DNA of 64,000 bases from Flavobacterium sp. CFS9 (lineage in GTDB: Bacteria > Bacteroidota > Bacteroidia > Flavobacteriales > Flavobacteriaceae). Positions 53,049 to 62,084 of the stretch are shown here, piece by piece. How positions within the stretch are numbered: the first letter of the stretch is position 1; the number at the start of each line of letters is the position of its first letter. The notes under the pieces were generated by a model. That model was given only the letters and a program-made list of their open reading frames with translations, ran no database searches and was not told the origin of the DNA. The stretch covers positions 4,030,001 through 4,094,000 of the forward strand of contig NZ_AP031573.1 of the NCBI RefSeq assembly GCF_041154745.1. The letters are read 5' to 3'. Both the position numbers and the translations under genes were made by a program.

Positions 53049-53546
53049 ATGATTGCAATTTCAGAAGCTACAGTTAGCGATATTAAACAAATTCAGCACA
53101 TAGTAGATATCACATGGCCGATTACATACGGTGAAATTTTAAGTAAGGAACAATTAGACTATATGTTAGCGCTTTTTTACTCGGAAGAAGCTTTAACCGA
53201 ACAGTTTGCTAAAGGAGAACAATTATTTTACAGAGTTGATGAAGGAGCATCTACTGTGGGGTTTATCGGGATCGAACATCAATATAAAGGACAAGCGATA
53301 ACAAAAATTCATAAAATTTATCTTTTACCGGAAACTCAGGGAAAAGGAATTGGAAAAAAAGTGATGGAAGAGATTGAAAGATTAGGTGCTGAGAACAATT
53401 CTAATGCACTGTCTTTAAATGTAAACCGATTCAATCCGGCTATTGGTTTCTATAAAAAGATAGGTTTCGAAGTTATTGGAGAATCTGATCTTGATATTGG
53501 AAACGGTTATTTGATGGAAGATTTTGTAATGGAGAAGAAGTTCTAA
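53049..53546 (+). CDS. GNAT family acetyltransferase
   Basis: This 165-residue acetyltransferase has the core of the family: the acetyl-CoA-binding turn QGKGIGKKVMEE (Q-G-x-G-I/G), the strand KIHKIYLLPETQ before it, and SLNVNRFNPAIGFYKKIGFEVIGE. The substrate is not known. It probably shares the guaC message (22-base gap) and is followed by a T-run terminator near 53.7 kb. Confidence 0.88.
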   Translation: MIAISEATVSDIKQIQHIVDITWPITYGEILSKEQLDYMLALFYSEEALTEQFAKGEQLFYRVDEGASTVGFIGIEHQYKGQAITKIHKIYLLPETQGKGIGKKVMEEIERLGAENNSNALSLNVNRFNPAIGFYKKIGFEVIGESDLDIGNGYLMEDFVMEKKF

Positions 53547-53596
53547 AACGGAACCCACTGTTGATTATAATTAGAATAAGACATAGAGCCAGGAAG

Positions 53597-53636
53597 TGAA
53601 GTGTAAATTGTGAAATGTGAAATGTGTGAAGTAGAT
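53597..53636. repeat. Word array GTGAAATGTGAAATGTG
   Basis: A short run of GTGAAATGTG words, of the type seen at 35552 and 60503. It is part of the 511-base gap between the GNAT gene and the pentapeptide gene. Confidence 0.75.
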
Positions 53637-53731
53637 GTAAGAGAAACATGTTCTATTTTATGATATTCTGTTTTACTAAAAGTGATACACTATTTTCAGT
53701 TAGACAATATGGATTAGAATATAGTAAGGAA

Positions 53732-53761
53732 TAAGCTGGTTTTTTGACCGGCTTTTTTTTG
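53732..53761 (+). terminator. Terminator after the guaC-GNAT unit
   Basis: AAGCTGGT pairs with ACCGGCTT (one G-T pair) and is followed by eight T. Confidence 0.85.
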
Positions 53762-53855
53762 GATTTGTTCGAAAATTTAGTGAGTTGTTATAGAAAAGTA
53801 ATCATTATCTAAAAAAGTATGCAGTCAAAACTTTAGAATGAAGCTGCATAAAAAA

Positions 53856-53962
53856 AGTAAAGCTCTGAAAGAGCGCCAGTACCAGCATAGTGCAAAGCGC
53901 TATGAGAAAAATATCGAGTATAAGTTTAGCCCTGTAAGGGCGAAAGCCTAACCACAAAGAAT
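53856..53962 (+). repeat. Three-hairpin REP-like element, copy 1
   Basis: Three hairpins in a row: GCTC-TGAAA-GAGC (53862-53874), CATAGTGC-AAA-GCGCTATG (53886-53904) and GCCC-TGTAA-GGGC (53929-53941), then GAAAGCCTAACCACAAAGAA. Copies 2 and 3 are at 63120-63206 and 63262-63372. It carries no open frame. Confidence 0.85.
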
Positions 53963-54057
53963 ATATTACATACAATTTTAGAAAAAGAGTTATTCTTTAG
54001 TAGTATCTAATTAGGAGTTTTCTATGTTCTCTTGTTGTTTTAAGCCTCTTTTGATAT

Positions 54058-54636
54058 TTAACTCACAACAATATCATGTTTGAATAACAGGCCTTTCAGT
54101 TCCGGCAAAGTAAAAATGGCTTTTTTCAGTTTAGTTTTTGAGGGATCAATCGTGTAATTGTAGCTCGTCTTAAAATCAGCTTTATTGGCGATGGCCTTGT
54201 CAAACTCAGAGCGGAACAAATCGCAATTGTCAAAGAGGACACTGGTGAGGTCAGCAGCCATAAAATCTACAGCAATTAAACTGCAATTGGTAAAAGTAGT
54301 CCCCTTAATCTTCAGGGTGTAGAATTTTGAAAAATCCAAAATGCAATCGTAAAAATGAATTTCGAAGATCAGCTTGTCGCACATGGCAAAATTAACCTCT
54401 TTAATTTCGCAGCGATTAAAAGTGGCGGTTCGAAAGGCAACATAATTGATTTTGGCTTCATTGAAAATACAATCATTAAAGGTGCAATCGATAAAAGTAA
54501 CCGCTAAAAAGGTGCAGGCAGAAAAATTACAATTGTTAAAAACACAACACTCAAAATCTTTAAAATTGACGTCATCTTTACCATAAATAATGGTATCGTA
54601 TTCTTTATCAAGGAAATATTGAGATTCTTTTTTCAA
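54058..54636 (-). CDS. Pentapeptide-repeat protein
   Basis: This 192-residue protein is built of pentapeptide repeats (A/C-x-F/L-x-x): about residues 24-175, for example CVFNNCNFSACTFLAVTFIDC, then further runs such as CTFNDCIFNEAK and TFTNCSLIAVDFMAADL. It should fold as a right-handed quadrilateral beta-helix with DNA-like shape. Length and C/F-rich repeats resemble McbG/Qnr-type proteins that protect gyrase, but most pentapeptide-repeat proteins are not of that type. There is no signal peptide. The function is unknown. Confidence 0.85.
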   Translation of the reverse strand: MKKESQYFLDKEYDTIIYGKDDVNFKDFECCVFNNCNFSACTFLAVTFIDCTFNDCIFNEAKINYVAFRTATFNRCEIKEVNFAMCDKLIFEIHFYDCILDFSKFYTLKIKGTTFTNCSLIAVDFMAADLTSVLFDNCDLFRSEFDKAIANKADFKTSYNYTIDPSKTKLKKAIFTLPELKGLLFKHDIVVS

Positions 54637-54971
54637 GGTGATTTTTAAGGATAATTTTCAGAGTGAAAAGATACTAATTATAGGAGTACAAGCAGAGGAG
54701 AAATAAAGATAATTTACGATTTCAGGAATAACTTTAGGATCGAATAAAAAAGAAACTTAAGACCTTTTGTCTGATAGAGTTAAGGATTTCTGTTTAAGGT
54801 TCTTTTTTGTGAATTTGATATTTTTTGATCCTTAAAATGTTAAGTACTTAATTTTAGAGGTAAAATTTAAGAAAATCTTAGCAGTATTTGATTTGAAATA
54901 TTTTCCTATGAGGGTAATTTGATGTAGATTTACACTGTTTTTTAAAGTTAAAACGTAACAATCTAAATTAT
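54637..54971. other. AT-rich gap before aspA, no gene seen
   Basis: This 335-base gap is AT-rich, with no repeat words or clear hairpin. A candidate -7-like TAGATTTA occurs near 54926, 45 bases before the aspA start, but it lacks the final G and a -33 box. Confidence 0.6.
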
Positions 54972-56381
54972 ATGGGATCAACAAGAAAAGAGCATGATTT
55001 TTTAGGGGAATTAGACATTCCAAATCATCTATATTATGGTATCCAAACCTTCAGAGCAGTAGAGAATTTTAATATCACAGGAATTCCTATTTCAAAAGAA
55101 CCTTTATTCATCAAAGCATTAGGTTATGTAAAAAAAGCGGCAGCTTTGGCCAACAAAGACTGCGGTGCATTAGACGCTAAAATAGCCGAAGCAATTTGCT
55201 ATGGAAGTGACCAGGTAATTGCCGGTAAATTTGATCAGGAATTTGTGAGCGATTTGATTCAGGGTGGAGCCGGAACTTCGGTGAACATGAACGCTAACGA
55301 AGTAATCGCTAATATTGGTTTAGAATATTTAGGACATAAAAAAGGAGATTACAACTTCTTACACCCAAACAATCACGTAAACTGTTCTCAGTCTACTAAT
55401 GACGCTTATCCATCAGCTTTTAGAATTGCACTTTACCTGAAAATGGAGAGTTTCATTAAAACTCTTGAAGGTCTTGAAGTGGCATTTGCTGCAAAAGGGG
55501 AAGAATTCAAGAATGTTCTGAAAATGGGTAGAACACAGCTGCAGGATGCAGTTCCTATGACTTTAGGGCAGGAATTTAACTCTTACGCTACTACTATTGG
55601 AGAGGACGTTAGAAGATTAAGAGATGCTCAGAGTTTGGTTTTAGAGATCAACATGGGAGCAACAGCTATCGGAACAAGAGTAAATGCACCGGAAGGATAT
55701 CCTGAAATCTGTGTAGACTATTTAGCGAAAGAAGTTGGAATTCCGTTAACTCTTTCTCCTGATTTAATTGAAGCTACAGTAGATACCGGCGCTTATGTTC
55801 AAATTATGGGAACATTGAAAAGAACAGCCGTTAAAATTTCTAAAATCTGTAACGATTTAAGATTGTTGAGCTCAGGGCCAAGAACAGGTTTCAACGAAAT
55901 CAATCTGCCTGCACGTCAGCCGGGATCTTCTATCATGCCGGGGAAAGTAAACCCGGTAATTCCGGAAGTGGTAAACCAGACTTGTTTTTATGTAATCGGA
56001 CAGGATTTGACTGTAACTATGGCAGCCGAAGCAGGACAATTGCAATTGAACGTAATGGAGCCGGTAATTGCTTTCGCCATGTTTACTTCATTAGATTACC
56101 TTTCAAATGCAATTCAGACTTTAATTGATAAATGTATCATTGGAATCACTGCAAATGAAGATCATTGCTACAATATGGTCATGAACAGTATTGGAATCGT
56201 GACTCAGTTAAACCCAATTTTAGGGTATGAAGAAAGTGCCAGTATTGCAGGTGAAGCTTTGAAACTGAACAAAAGTGTACACCAGATTGCGGTGATCGAA
56301 AGAAAATTAATCACACAGGAAAAATGGGACGAAATTTATTCACTGGATAATTTAATCAACCCAAAATTCATCACAAAATAG
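54972..56381 (+). CDS. aspA: Aspartate ammonia-lyase
   Basis: AspA converts aspartate to fumarate and ammonia. The 469-residue fumarase-superfamily protein has the N-terminal RKEHDFLGELDIPNHLYYGIQT, GAGTSVNMNANEVIAN, NDAYPSAFRIALY and the signature GSSIMPGKVNPVIPEV. Aspartase and fumarase C share these, but the LGELDIPNHLYYGIQT wording favours aspartase. A strong terminator follows. Confidence 0.93.
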   Translation: MGSTRKEHDFLGELDIPNHLYYGIQTFRAVENFNITGIPISKEPLFIKALGYVKKAAALANKDCGALDAKIAEAICYGSDQVIAGKFDQEFVSDLIQGGAGTSVNMNANEVIANIGLEYLGHKKGDYNFLHPNNHVNCSQSTNDAYPSAFRIALYLKMESFIKTLEGLEVAFAAKGEEFKNVLKMGRTQLQDAVPMTLGQEFNSYATTIGEDVRRLRDAQSLVLEINMGATAIGTRVNAPEGYPEICVDYLAKEVGIPLTLSPDLIEATVDTGAYVQIMGTLKRTAVKISKICNDLRLLSSGPRTGFNEINLPARQPGSSIMPGKVNPVIPEVVNQTCFYVIGQDLTVTMAAEAGQLQLNVMEPVIAFAMFTSLDYLSNAIQTLIDKCIIGITANEDHCYNMVMNSIGIVTQLNPILGYEESASIAGEALKLNKSVHQIAVIERKLITQEKWDEIYSLDNLINPKFITK

Positions 56382-56403
56382 GAGAGTTACTCTCTATTTA
56401 CAG

Positions 56404-56438
56404 AAAGCCGACATTATTTTTAGTGTCGGCTTTTTTTA
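56404..56438 (+). terminator. Terminator of aspA
   Basis: AAGCCGACA and TGTCGGCTT around an AT-rich loop, followed by seven T. Confidence 0.92.
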
Positions 56439-56512
56439 TGGAAACGGATTTATTGTTCATAATTAAATCATAATTTATAACGAGTGTGATTTATATTTTT
56501 AAAGTCAATCCC

Positions 56513-56520
56513 TATTTTTG
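56513..56520 (+). promoter_or_regulatory. -7 box TATTTTTG of the two-component operon
   Basis: A full TAnnTTTG match 20 bases before the response-regulator ATG. No good -33 box at the usual spacing. Confidence 0.55.
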
Positions 56521-56540
56521 CTATTCATACCTGAACTAAG

Positions 56541-57215
56541 ATGAAATTACTTATAGTCGAAGACGAACCAAATCTATTGTCCATTTTGCGGAAAGGATTT
56601 GCCGAAAATAATAATGAAGTTAGTGTGGCTCTGGATGGCAGAACTGCTCTGGAGATGATTCACAATTACAATTTTGATGTTGTTGTTTTGGATGTAATGC
56701 TTCCGGATATTAACGGAATTGAGATTTGCAGAAGACTTCGTGCCGGTAAGAATTTTGTTCCGGTGTTATTGTTAACCGCTCTTGGAACGTCAGAAAATAT
56801 TGTGACCGGACTTAATGCCGGAGCCGATGATTATCTGGTAAAACCTTTTAAGTTTGGAGAATTGGACGCCAGAGTCAATGCACTGCACCGTAGAGCCCAC
56901 CAGGACACCGAAAAAGTAGACACCATAACCATTGGTGACTTAGAAATAAACGGTCGGGCAAAGACAGTGAAAAGGGATGGAGAATCGATTGTCCTGACCG
57001 CAAAAGAGTTTAAACTGTTGTACTATCTGGCTAAAAACAGCGGCCGCATTGTTTCCCGCGATCAGATTTTAGATAACGTCTGGGATATTAATTTTGATAT
57101 GAATACCAATGTTGTCGATGTGTACATTACTTATTTAAGAAAAAAAATCGATAAACCTTTTGAAACCAAACTCATCCATACCATGAAAGGTCTGGGTTAT
57201 GTGATACAGCCATAA
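56541..57215 (+). CDS. OmpR-family response regulator
   Basis: This 224-residue regulator has a receiver domain with acidic pocket E7/D8, phospho-acceptor D51 in VVVLDVMLPD and the conserved lysine in DDYLVKPFKF. A winged-helix DNA-binding domain covers about residues 130-224 (ITIGDLEINGRAKTVKRDG, LTAKEFKLLYYLAKNSGRIVSRDQILDNVW, VYITYLRKKID). It lies one base before its kinase gene. Direct repeats of TTCTAATTT downstream of that gene may be a target. Confidence 0.95.
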   Translation: MKLLIVEDEPNLLSILRKGFAENNNEVSVALDGRTALEMIHNYNFDVVVLDVMLPDINGIEICRRLRAGKNFVPVLLLTALGTSENIVTGLNAGADDYLVKPFKFGELDARVNALHRRAHQDTEKVDTITIGDLEINGRAKTVKRDGESIVLTAKEFKLLYYLAKNSGRIVSRDQILDNVWDINFDMNTNVVDVYITYLRKKIDKPFETKLIHTMKGLGYVIQP

Positions 57216-57216
57216 A

Positions 57217-58620
57217 ATGGATATAAGAAAAAAAATAACATATACTTATGTAGCCTTGTCGTCTTTTAGTACATTACTTCTATGTATTGTTGTTTTTGTT
57301 CTATTCAAAGAAAATAATCGTTACCATTTCTTAAAAAGGCTGGGAGACAGAGCTAAAATCGTCGCATCTATTCATTTTCAGAACGATCCGGAGAAAATAA
57401 AATACTACAGTAATCTTAAAAAAAACGGACTGGAAGAACTTATCGAAGAAGAAGAGTTCGTTCTTAAGATAAACAGTGCCAATAGCTTTGATTACAATAC
57501 AAAGCTGAATTTACCGAATGAGTTTTATACTAATGTTTTAAGGACCGGAAATGACTATTTTGAGGTCGAAAACAAGTATTATTTAGGACAGGTTTTTACA
57601 GAGAACAATCAAAAATATATTGTAATTGTGGGAGCTCGTGACCGAAAAGGGCCAACCACCACCATTTATATTTTAAAAATCATGCTGTTCGGTGGTATAG
57701 GTTTCATATTTCTGGCCTTCTTTTTAGGACGTTTCCTGGCCAAAAGAGTCATTAATCCTGTGGCAAGAATTACCAAAGAAGTAAACAGAATTAGTGCTTC
57801 CAACCTTCACAATCGTTTACCGGAAGTCAAAAACTCAGATGAAATTTCCGATCTTACGGAAACCTTCAATGATATGTTGGATCGCTTGGAAACCTCATTC
57901 GAGATACAGGCTAATTTTATCAATAATGCTTCACACGAACTAAAAACACCTATAACGACAATCATTGCGGAATCCGAAATTATGCTTTTGAAAGAAAGAG
58001 AAGTTCCGGAATACATTCAGTCCCTTGAAAATATTTACAGTCAGGCTTCCCGATTAGGAAACTTGACCGAAAGTCTACTGAAACTTACGCAAACAGGTTA
58101 TGATGGTAAAAAACAAGTTTTGGATATTGCCAGAATCGACGAAGTATTAATGGATGTAAAGTCGGATTTAGACAAAATTTATCCGGACAACAGGGTAAGT
58201 ATCAAGCTGAACTTTGCACCTAAAGATTCAAATTTGCTTTTAATTCCATGTAACAAACCGCTTTTGGAGCTTGCTATCAATAATATTATTACCAATGGTG
58301 TAAAATATTCTGATAACAATGAGGTTTTTGTAACCCTTTCCGCCAATCAGGACTGGATAAAAGTAGCCATCAACGATATCGGAATCGGGATTCCACCGGA
58401 AGATATCCCGCATTTGTATGAGCCTTTCTTTAGGGGTAAAATTGCGACTAAATATATAGGATACGGCTTGGGACTTCCATTGGCTTCCAAAATCATCCGC
58501 ATGCACGACGGAGAGATTCAGGTACAGTCGGAGCAAAATAAAGGTACCATTGTAACCATTGTCTTCAATAAAACAAGTTCAAGGAAAAGCAACATTAAGA
58601 CTTCTAATGTTGAATCTTAG
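57217..58620 (+). CDS. Sensor histidine kinase, HAMP type
   Basis: This 467-residue membrane kinase has two hydrophobic helices (residues about 9-29 and 148-170) enclosing a periplasmic domain of some 120 residues, a HAMP domain (ARITKEVNRISASNLHNRLPEVK), the HisKA site with H240 in NASHELKTPITTI and the HATPase domain (NNIITNGVKYSD, DIGIGIPPEDIPHLYEPFFR, YGLGLPLA). It is translated directly after the regulator (1-base gap), so the two are a cognate pair. The signal is unknown. The Usp-like and bestrophin genes follow in the same direction. Confidence 0.95.
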   Translation: MDIRKKITYTYVALSSFSTLLLCIVVFVLFKENNRYHFLKRLGDRAKIVASIHFQNDPEKIKYYSNLKKNGLEELIEEEEFVLKINSANSFDYNTKLNLPNEFYTNVLRTGNDYFEVENKYYLGQVFTENNQKYIVIVGARDRKGPTTTIYILKIMLFGGIGFIFLAFFLGRFLAKRVINPVARITKEVNRISASNLHNRLPEVKNSDEISDLTETFNDMLDRLETSFEIQANFINNASHELKTPITTIIAESEIMLLKEREVPEYIQSLENIYSQASRLGNLTESLLKLTQTGYDGKKQVLDIARIDEVLMDVKSDLDKIYPDNRVSIKLNFAPKDSNLLLIPCNKPLLELAINNIITNGVKYSDNNEVFVTLSANQDWIKVAINDIGIGIPPEDIPHLYEPFFRGKIATKYIGYGLGLPLASKIIRMHDGEIQVQSEQNKGTIVTIVFNKTSSRKSNIKTSNVES

Positions 58621-58624
58621 AAAA

Positions 58625-58655
58625 TTCTAATTTCATATTAAGACCCTTCTAATTT
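58625..58655 (+). promoter_or_regulatory. Direct repeats TTCTAATTT, 22 bp apart
   Basis: Two identical 9-base words (58625-58633 and 58647-58655) lie two helical turns apart in the gap between the kinase gene and the Usp-like gene. The palindrome TAAGTATA...TATACTTA (58672-58698) follows up to the ATG. The spacing would fit binding by an OmpR-type dimer, which the preceding gene encodes. Confidence 0.4.
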
Positions 58656-58697
58656 GGCGGGAGTTACTTTGTAAGTATAAACTAAAAGAGTATACTT

Positions 58698-59420
58698 ATG
58701 AAAAATTTCCTTATACCTACTACTTTAAAAGACGATACAATTTGTGCTGTAAAATCAGCTGTTGGTCAGGCAAAAGATTCAGATTGCGAAATTATTCTTA
58801 TGATGGTATCAGAGACTCCTGATGCCTTTTCATCCTCTAATTTTTTACGTGAAATGCGCACCGGACTTACTGCAAGTCAGGAAGAAGTGCTGGACACTTG
58901 CCGATACATTATTGAACATACACCCAATTGTAAAATAAAGGTACACAATCAATACGGACTTTCTTCTCCTATTTTTAAACGTATTATTGATGTTTTTGCT
59001 ATAAAACTGGTAGTGCTTACCAATTCGTACAAACAGGAAACAAAACGAATTCACCAATACCTGGTACAATTAGCCGGAAATCAAAGATGCCCGATTCTGC
59101 ATTTAGGTTCAGAGCAATACAAAGAAGACTTCAACAAAGCGCTTTATATTGAAAACGGACGTGCCAACATGCATGTAAAAGATGTTCAGCAGTTTTTGAA
59201 CAACAATTTTTCATTTGAAATTGTAAGCCAGACTTCCAGTTTTGAAGACAACTACGAGAATTTTGCTCCTTACTTATCAGAAGCGATTTCAAAATACGAT
59301 ATCGATTTGCTGGTAGAAACCCGCAAAGGAGAGAAAATTCAATTCAAGAAAAATAAAAAAGAGAGTATAAACGATAAAACTGGTCTACCGGTGCTTTCGC
59401 TCTACGAAGAGTTGGTGTAA
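58698..59420 (+). CDS. Universal-stress-protein-like protein
   Basis: This 240-residue protein has the two-half layout of Usp-like nucleotide-binding folds: NFLIPTTLKDDTICAVKSAVGQAKDSDCEIILMMVSE at the start, a middle segment with IKLVVLTNSYKQETKRIHQYLVQLAGNQRCPILHLG, and a second half (about residues 150-240). The nucleotide-binding GxxG-type motif is not clearly kept, so it may not bind ATP. It lies between the two-component system and a bestrophin (45-base gap), which suggests a role in the same response. That is inference. Confidence 0.6.
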   Translation: MKNFLIPTTLKDDTICAVKSAVGQAKDSDCEIILMMVSETPDAFSSSNFLREMRTGLTASQEEVLDTCRYIIEHTPNCKIKVHNQYGLSSPIFKRIIDVFAIKLVVLTNSYKQETKRIHQYLVQLAGNQRCPILHLGSEQYKEDFNKALYIENGRANMHVKDVQQFLNNNFSFEIVSQTSSFEDNYENFAPYLSEAISKYDIDLLVETRKGEKIQFKKNKKESINDKTGLPVLSLYEELV

Positions 59421-59465
59421 AACCAATTTCTAAAAAAAAAACAAGTTTAATTTAAACGGAAAGAT

Positions 59466-60413
59466 ATGTTATTAAAGAAAAGAATTCCAATGAGGTACGT
59501 TCTCGGGAAAATTAAGGTGGAATTGGCGCTTGTAATGACTTATACCATTTTATTTGAAATTTTTCATCATTATTTCATCAATGTTGCGATCGAAATACCA
59601 ATCGCAATTCCTACCATGGTAGGTACAATTATATCCTTATTACTGGCTTTTAAGTCCAATCAGGCTTATGACAGATGGTGGGAAGCACGCATTATTTGGG
59701 GATCAATTGTAAATGAGTCCAGAACTTTGGTGCGACAAATGCTTACTTTTTATAAAGATCCGGGGTTTTCTGTAGAAGCAAACGAGTTCAAAGAAAACTT
59801 CACCAAAAGACAAATCGCATGGTGTTACAGTTTAGGACAGGCGCTGCGTAATAAAGATGCAATAAAACCAATTAAAGATTTGATCAGTGAAGAAGAGCTG
59901 AATTTTGTGAAAAACCATCAGAATATTCCAAATGCCATATTACTGCTTCATGGTAGAGATCTTAGAATTGCCAAGAAAGAAAAACGATTAAATCCTTACC
60001 AACAGGTTGAAATAGACAATACTTTGTCAAGATTATGTGATGCAATGGGGAAATGCGAACGTATTAAAAACACCATTTTTCCAACCACTTACAGCATGTA
60101 CATCAGAATGACGCTGTGTTTGTTTATTCTATTGCTGCCTTTCGGATTGATCAGTTTATTAAGCTGGTTTGCCGTTCCGTTAATTACAATTATCGGAGGA
60201 ACGTTCTTCTTAATTGAAAAAATGGCCATCCATTTGCAGGATCCATTCGAAAACAGACCAACAGATACACCTGTTACGGCAATTTCGAATACCATCGAAA
60301 AGAACTTGATGCAAATGTTAAACGAGTACCAAAGCGAGTTTGACATCATCAAAGAATTCGATCTTCAACCCGATTTAAAGAAAGCGGAAAACAACGCTTA
60401 TTTTGTTTTATAA
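59466..60413 (+). CDS. Bestrophin family anion channel
   Basis: This 315-residue membrane protein belongs to the bestrophin (UPF0187) family of pentameric chloride/anion channels. The N-terminal block RYVLGKIKVELALVMTYTILF and LLLAFKSNQAYDRWWEARIIWGSIVNESR is diagnostic, and a later hydrophobic part (residues about 215-250) follows. The C-terminal segment FENRPTDTPVTAISNTIEKNLMQML is typical as well. It is the last gene of the unit with the two-component system and the Usp-like gene. A terminator lies behind it. Confidence 0.93.
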   Translation: MLLKKRIPMRYVLGKIKVELALVMTYTILFEIFHHYFINVAIEIPIAIPTMVGTIISLLLAFKSNQAYDRWWEARIIWGSIVNESRTLVRQMLTFYKDPGFSVEANEFKENFTKRQIAWCYSLGQALRNKDAIKPIKDLISEEELNFVKNHQNIPNAILLLHGRDLRIAKKEKRLNPYQQVEIDNTLSRLCDAMGKCERIKNTIFPTTYSMYIRMTLCLFILLLPFGLISLLSWFAVPLITIIGGTFFLIEKMAIHLQDPFENRPTDTPVTAISNTIEKNLMQMLNEYQSEFDIIKEFDLQPDLKKAENNAYFVL

Positions 60414-60446
60414 TTATGTGAATTGATTTTGGTTTCTCAATTTGTT

Positions 60447-60487
60447 AACTGGACAGCGCTTTGTTAATGCGGCTGTCCAGTTTTTTT
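60447..60487 (+). terminator. Terminator of the bestrophin gene
   Basis: AACTGGACAGC and GCTGTCCAGTT form an 11-bp stem with a 14-base loop, followed by a run of T. It also faces the convergent MocR gene. Confidence 0.92.
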
Positions 60488-60502
60488 ATGTACTTTGACC
60501 AG

Positions 60503-60545
60503 TTGGGTGTGAAATGTGAGATGTTAAATGTGAGATGTGACTGCA
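60503..60545. repeat. Word array GTGAAATGTGAGATGTTAAATGTGAG
   Basis: Three copies of an AAATGTGAGATG word lie between the bestrophin terminator and the stop of the MocR gene, as at 35552 and 53597. Confidence 0.75.
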
Positions 60546-60560
60546 AACTGCGACTTGGTT

Positions 60561-61979
60561 TTATTGGCCAATCAATTTTCCCAAGGTTTGTATAGACCCT
60601 CTTAATTCATTGGTCCACGGCAGTCCAAAACTCAATCGCATACAATTTGAAAACTGATTCTGAAAAGTAAAAATTCTGCCAGGAGCAAAACTGATTTTGT
60701 GTTGCATGGCTAACTGATAAAAAGCGGCCGTATCTATATTTTTATCCAATTCAATCCAAAGAAAAAAACCTCCTTGTGGCTGACTTACCTTAGTTCCTTT
60801 GGGAAATGACTCTAAAACCGTATTGATATAATTGGTACAGTTGTGATTCAATATCTGACGTATTTTTCGAAGATGATTTTCATATCGGCCATTTTTCAAA
60901 AAGTCACCAACTACCTGATGTGTGATAGTAGGAGTGGAGAGGGTATGATAGATTTTGTTGCGTAGAATCTCTTTTTTGAATTTCCCCGGAGAAACCCAGC
61001 CCACACGATATCCCGGTGCCAAAGTTTTTGAAACCGAACTGCAGCAAAGTACAATGCCGCTTTCGTCATAGGTTTTGCAATTGGTTGGACGGCTTGAGCC
61101 AAAGTACAAATCACCGTGAATATCGTCTTCAATCAATGGAACGTTGTAAAACTCCATTAATCGCACCACTTCCTTTTTATGTTCAACGGGCATCATACTT
61201 CCCGACGGATTACTGAAGTTACTCATCAGTAAACAGAGCTTTACTTTTTTAGTAGAAAGTGCTTTTTTCAGCGCATCCAGTTCTATTCCCGTAGTCATAT
61301 TGGTAGGCAGTTCCATGATATATAAACCCAGAGATTTAGCCAATTGGAGTATGCCAAAATAAGCGGGACTTTCGGTAATAATGGTGTCTCCGGGTTTGGT
61401 TAGTGTCATCAAACAATGTGATATGGCACTTGTACAGCCCGGCATGGTAATAATGTCTCTTTCCGTTAAAGAACCTCCCCAAGTGAAAGACCATCGTGCA
61501 ATTTCTTTTCTTAGATTAAGATTACCCTGTACCTGTTCATAACTGGTACCGCTATTAGGAAGCTGACGCATGGCCTGAATCATTCCCTTATTTAATTTAG
61601 CAATAGGAAGCAATTCGTTCGAAGGAAACCCCAGAGAAAGCATCGTAATACTCGGATCGGTCATGTTTTTGTAAACCTGATCAATTAAATCTTCCCGGTC
61701 AATGTTCACGCATTTTAAAACAGGACTGCTGGGCGTGGGCTCAGGAATGGTTCTGGCCGAAATGTTTGTCACATAATAACCGGATTGCGGTCTGGATTCG
61801 ATAAGAGACCTGCTTTCAATTTCATAATAGGCTTTACTTACCGTACTCATGCTGTAACCCGTTTCGGCACAGACTTCCCGTATTGAGGGCAGCTTATCGC
61901 CCACATTTAAAACCCCCGATTTTATCTGCTTTTCAATTCGGTCAGCAAACTGTAGATACAAGTAGTTGGAATTTTTCAT
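60561..61979 (-). CDS. MocR-type GntR/aminotransferase regulator
   Basis: This 472-residue protein joins a GntR winged-helix domain (residues 1-75: LYLQFADRIEKQIKSGVLNVGDKLPSIREVCAETGYSMSTVSKAYYEIE) to a class-I aminotransferase fold with the PLP lysine in CCSSVSKTLAPGYRVGW. MocR proteins use PLP or an amino acid as an effector. The ATG at 61979 is used; a TTG eight codons upstream is less likely. It is divergent from the EamA exporter, the classic setting for control of a transporter by its neighbour. The aminotransferase part may not be catalytic. Confidence 0.92.
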   Translation of the reverse strand: MKNSNYLYLQFADRIEKQIKSGVLNVGDKLPSIREVCAETGYSMSTVSKAYYEIESRSLIESRPQSGYYVTNISARTIPEPTPSSPVLKCVNIDREDLIDQVYKNMTDPSITMLSLGFPSNELLPIAKLNKGMIQAMRQLPNSGTSYEQVQGNLNLRKEIARWSFTWGGSLTERDIITMPGCTSAISHCLMTLTKPGDTIITESPAYFGILQLAKSLGLYIMELPTNMTTGIELDALKKALSTKKVKLCLLMSNFSNPSGSMMPVEHKKEVVRLMEFYNVPLIEDDIHGDLYFGSSRPTNCKTYDESGIVLCCSSVSKTLAPGYRVGWVSPGKFKKEILRNKIYHTLSTPTITHQVVGDFLKNGRYENHLRKIRQILNHNCTNYINTVLESFPKGTKVSQPQGGFFLWIELDKNIDTAAFYQLAMQHKISFAPGRIFTFQNQFSNCMRLSFGLPWTNELRGSIQTLGKLIGQ

Positions 61980-62084
61980 AAAAAAGAAACTGTTATGGTG
62001 CAATTTACAAAAACTGTATCTGTATTGCTGTTTTATTTTTTAGAAATTTGCTTTATTCAATAACGAACCTAAAAAGAATTACTT
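61980..62084. promoter_or_regulatory. Divergent promoter region between the MocR and EamA genes
   Basis: The 105-base gap must hold both promoters and the likely MocR sites. I see AT-rich sequence but no perfect TAnnTTTG box and no clear dyad. Confidence 0.4.

Noticed and set aside
54058..54636. Quinolone-resistance (Qnr) gene
   Set aside because: Pentapeptide repeats are present, but length and loops do not allow the specific call; most such proteins have other or unknown roles.
54972..56381. Fumarase C
   Set aside because: The shared superfamily signature fits both; the N-terminal wording agrees better with aspartase.
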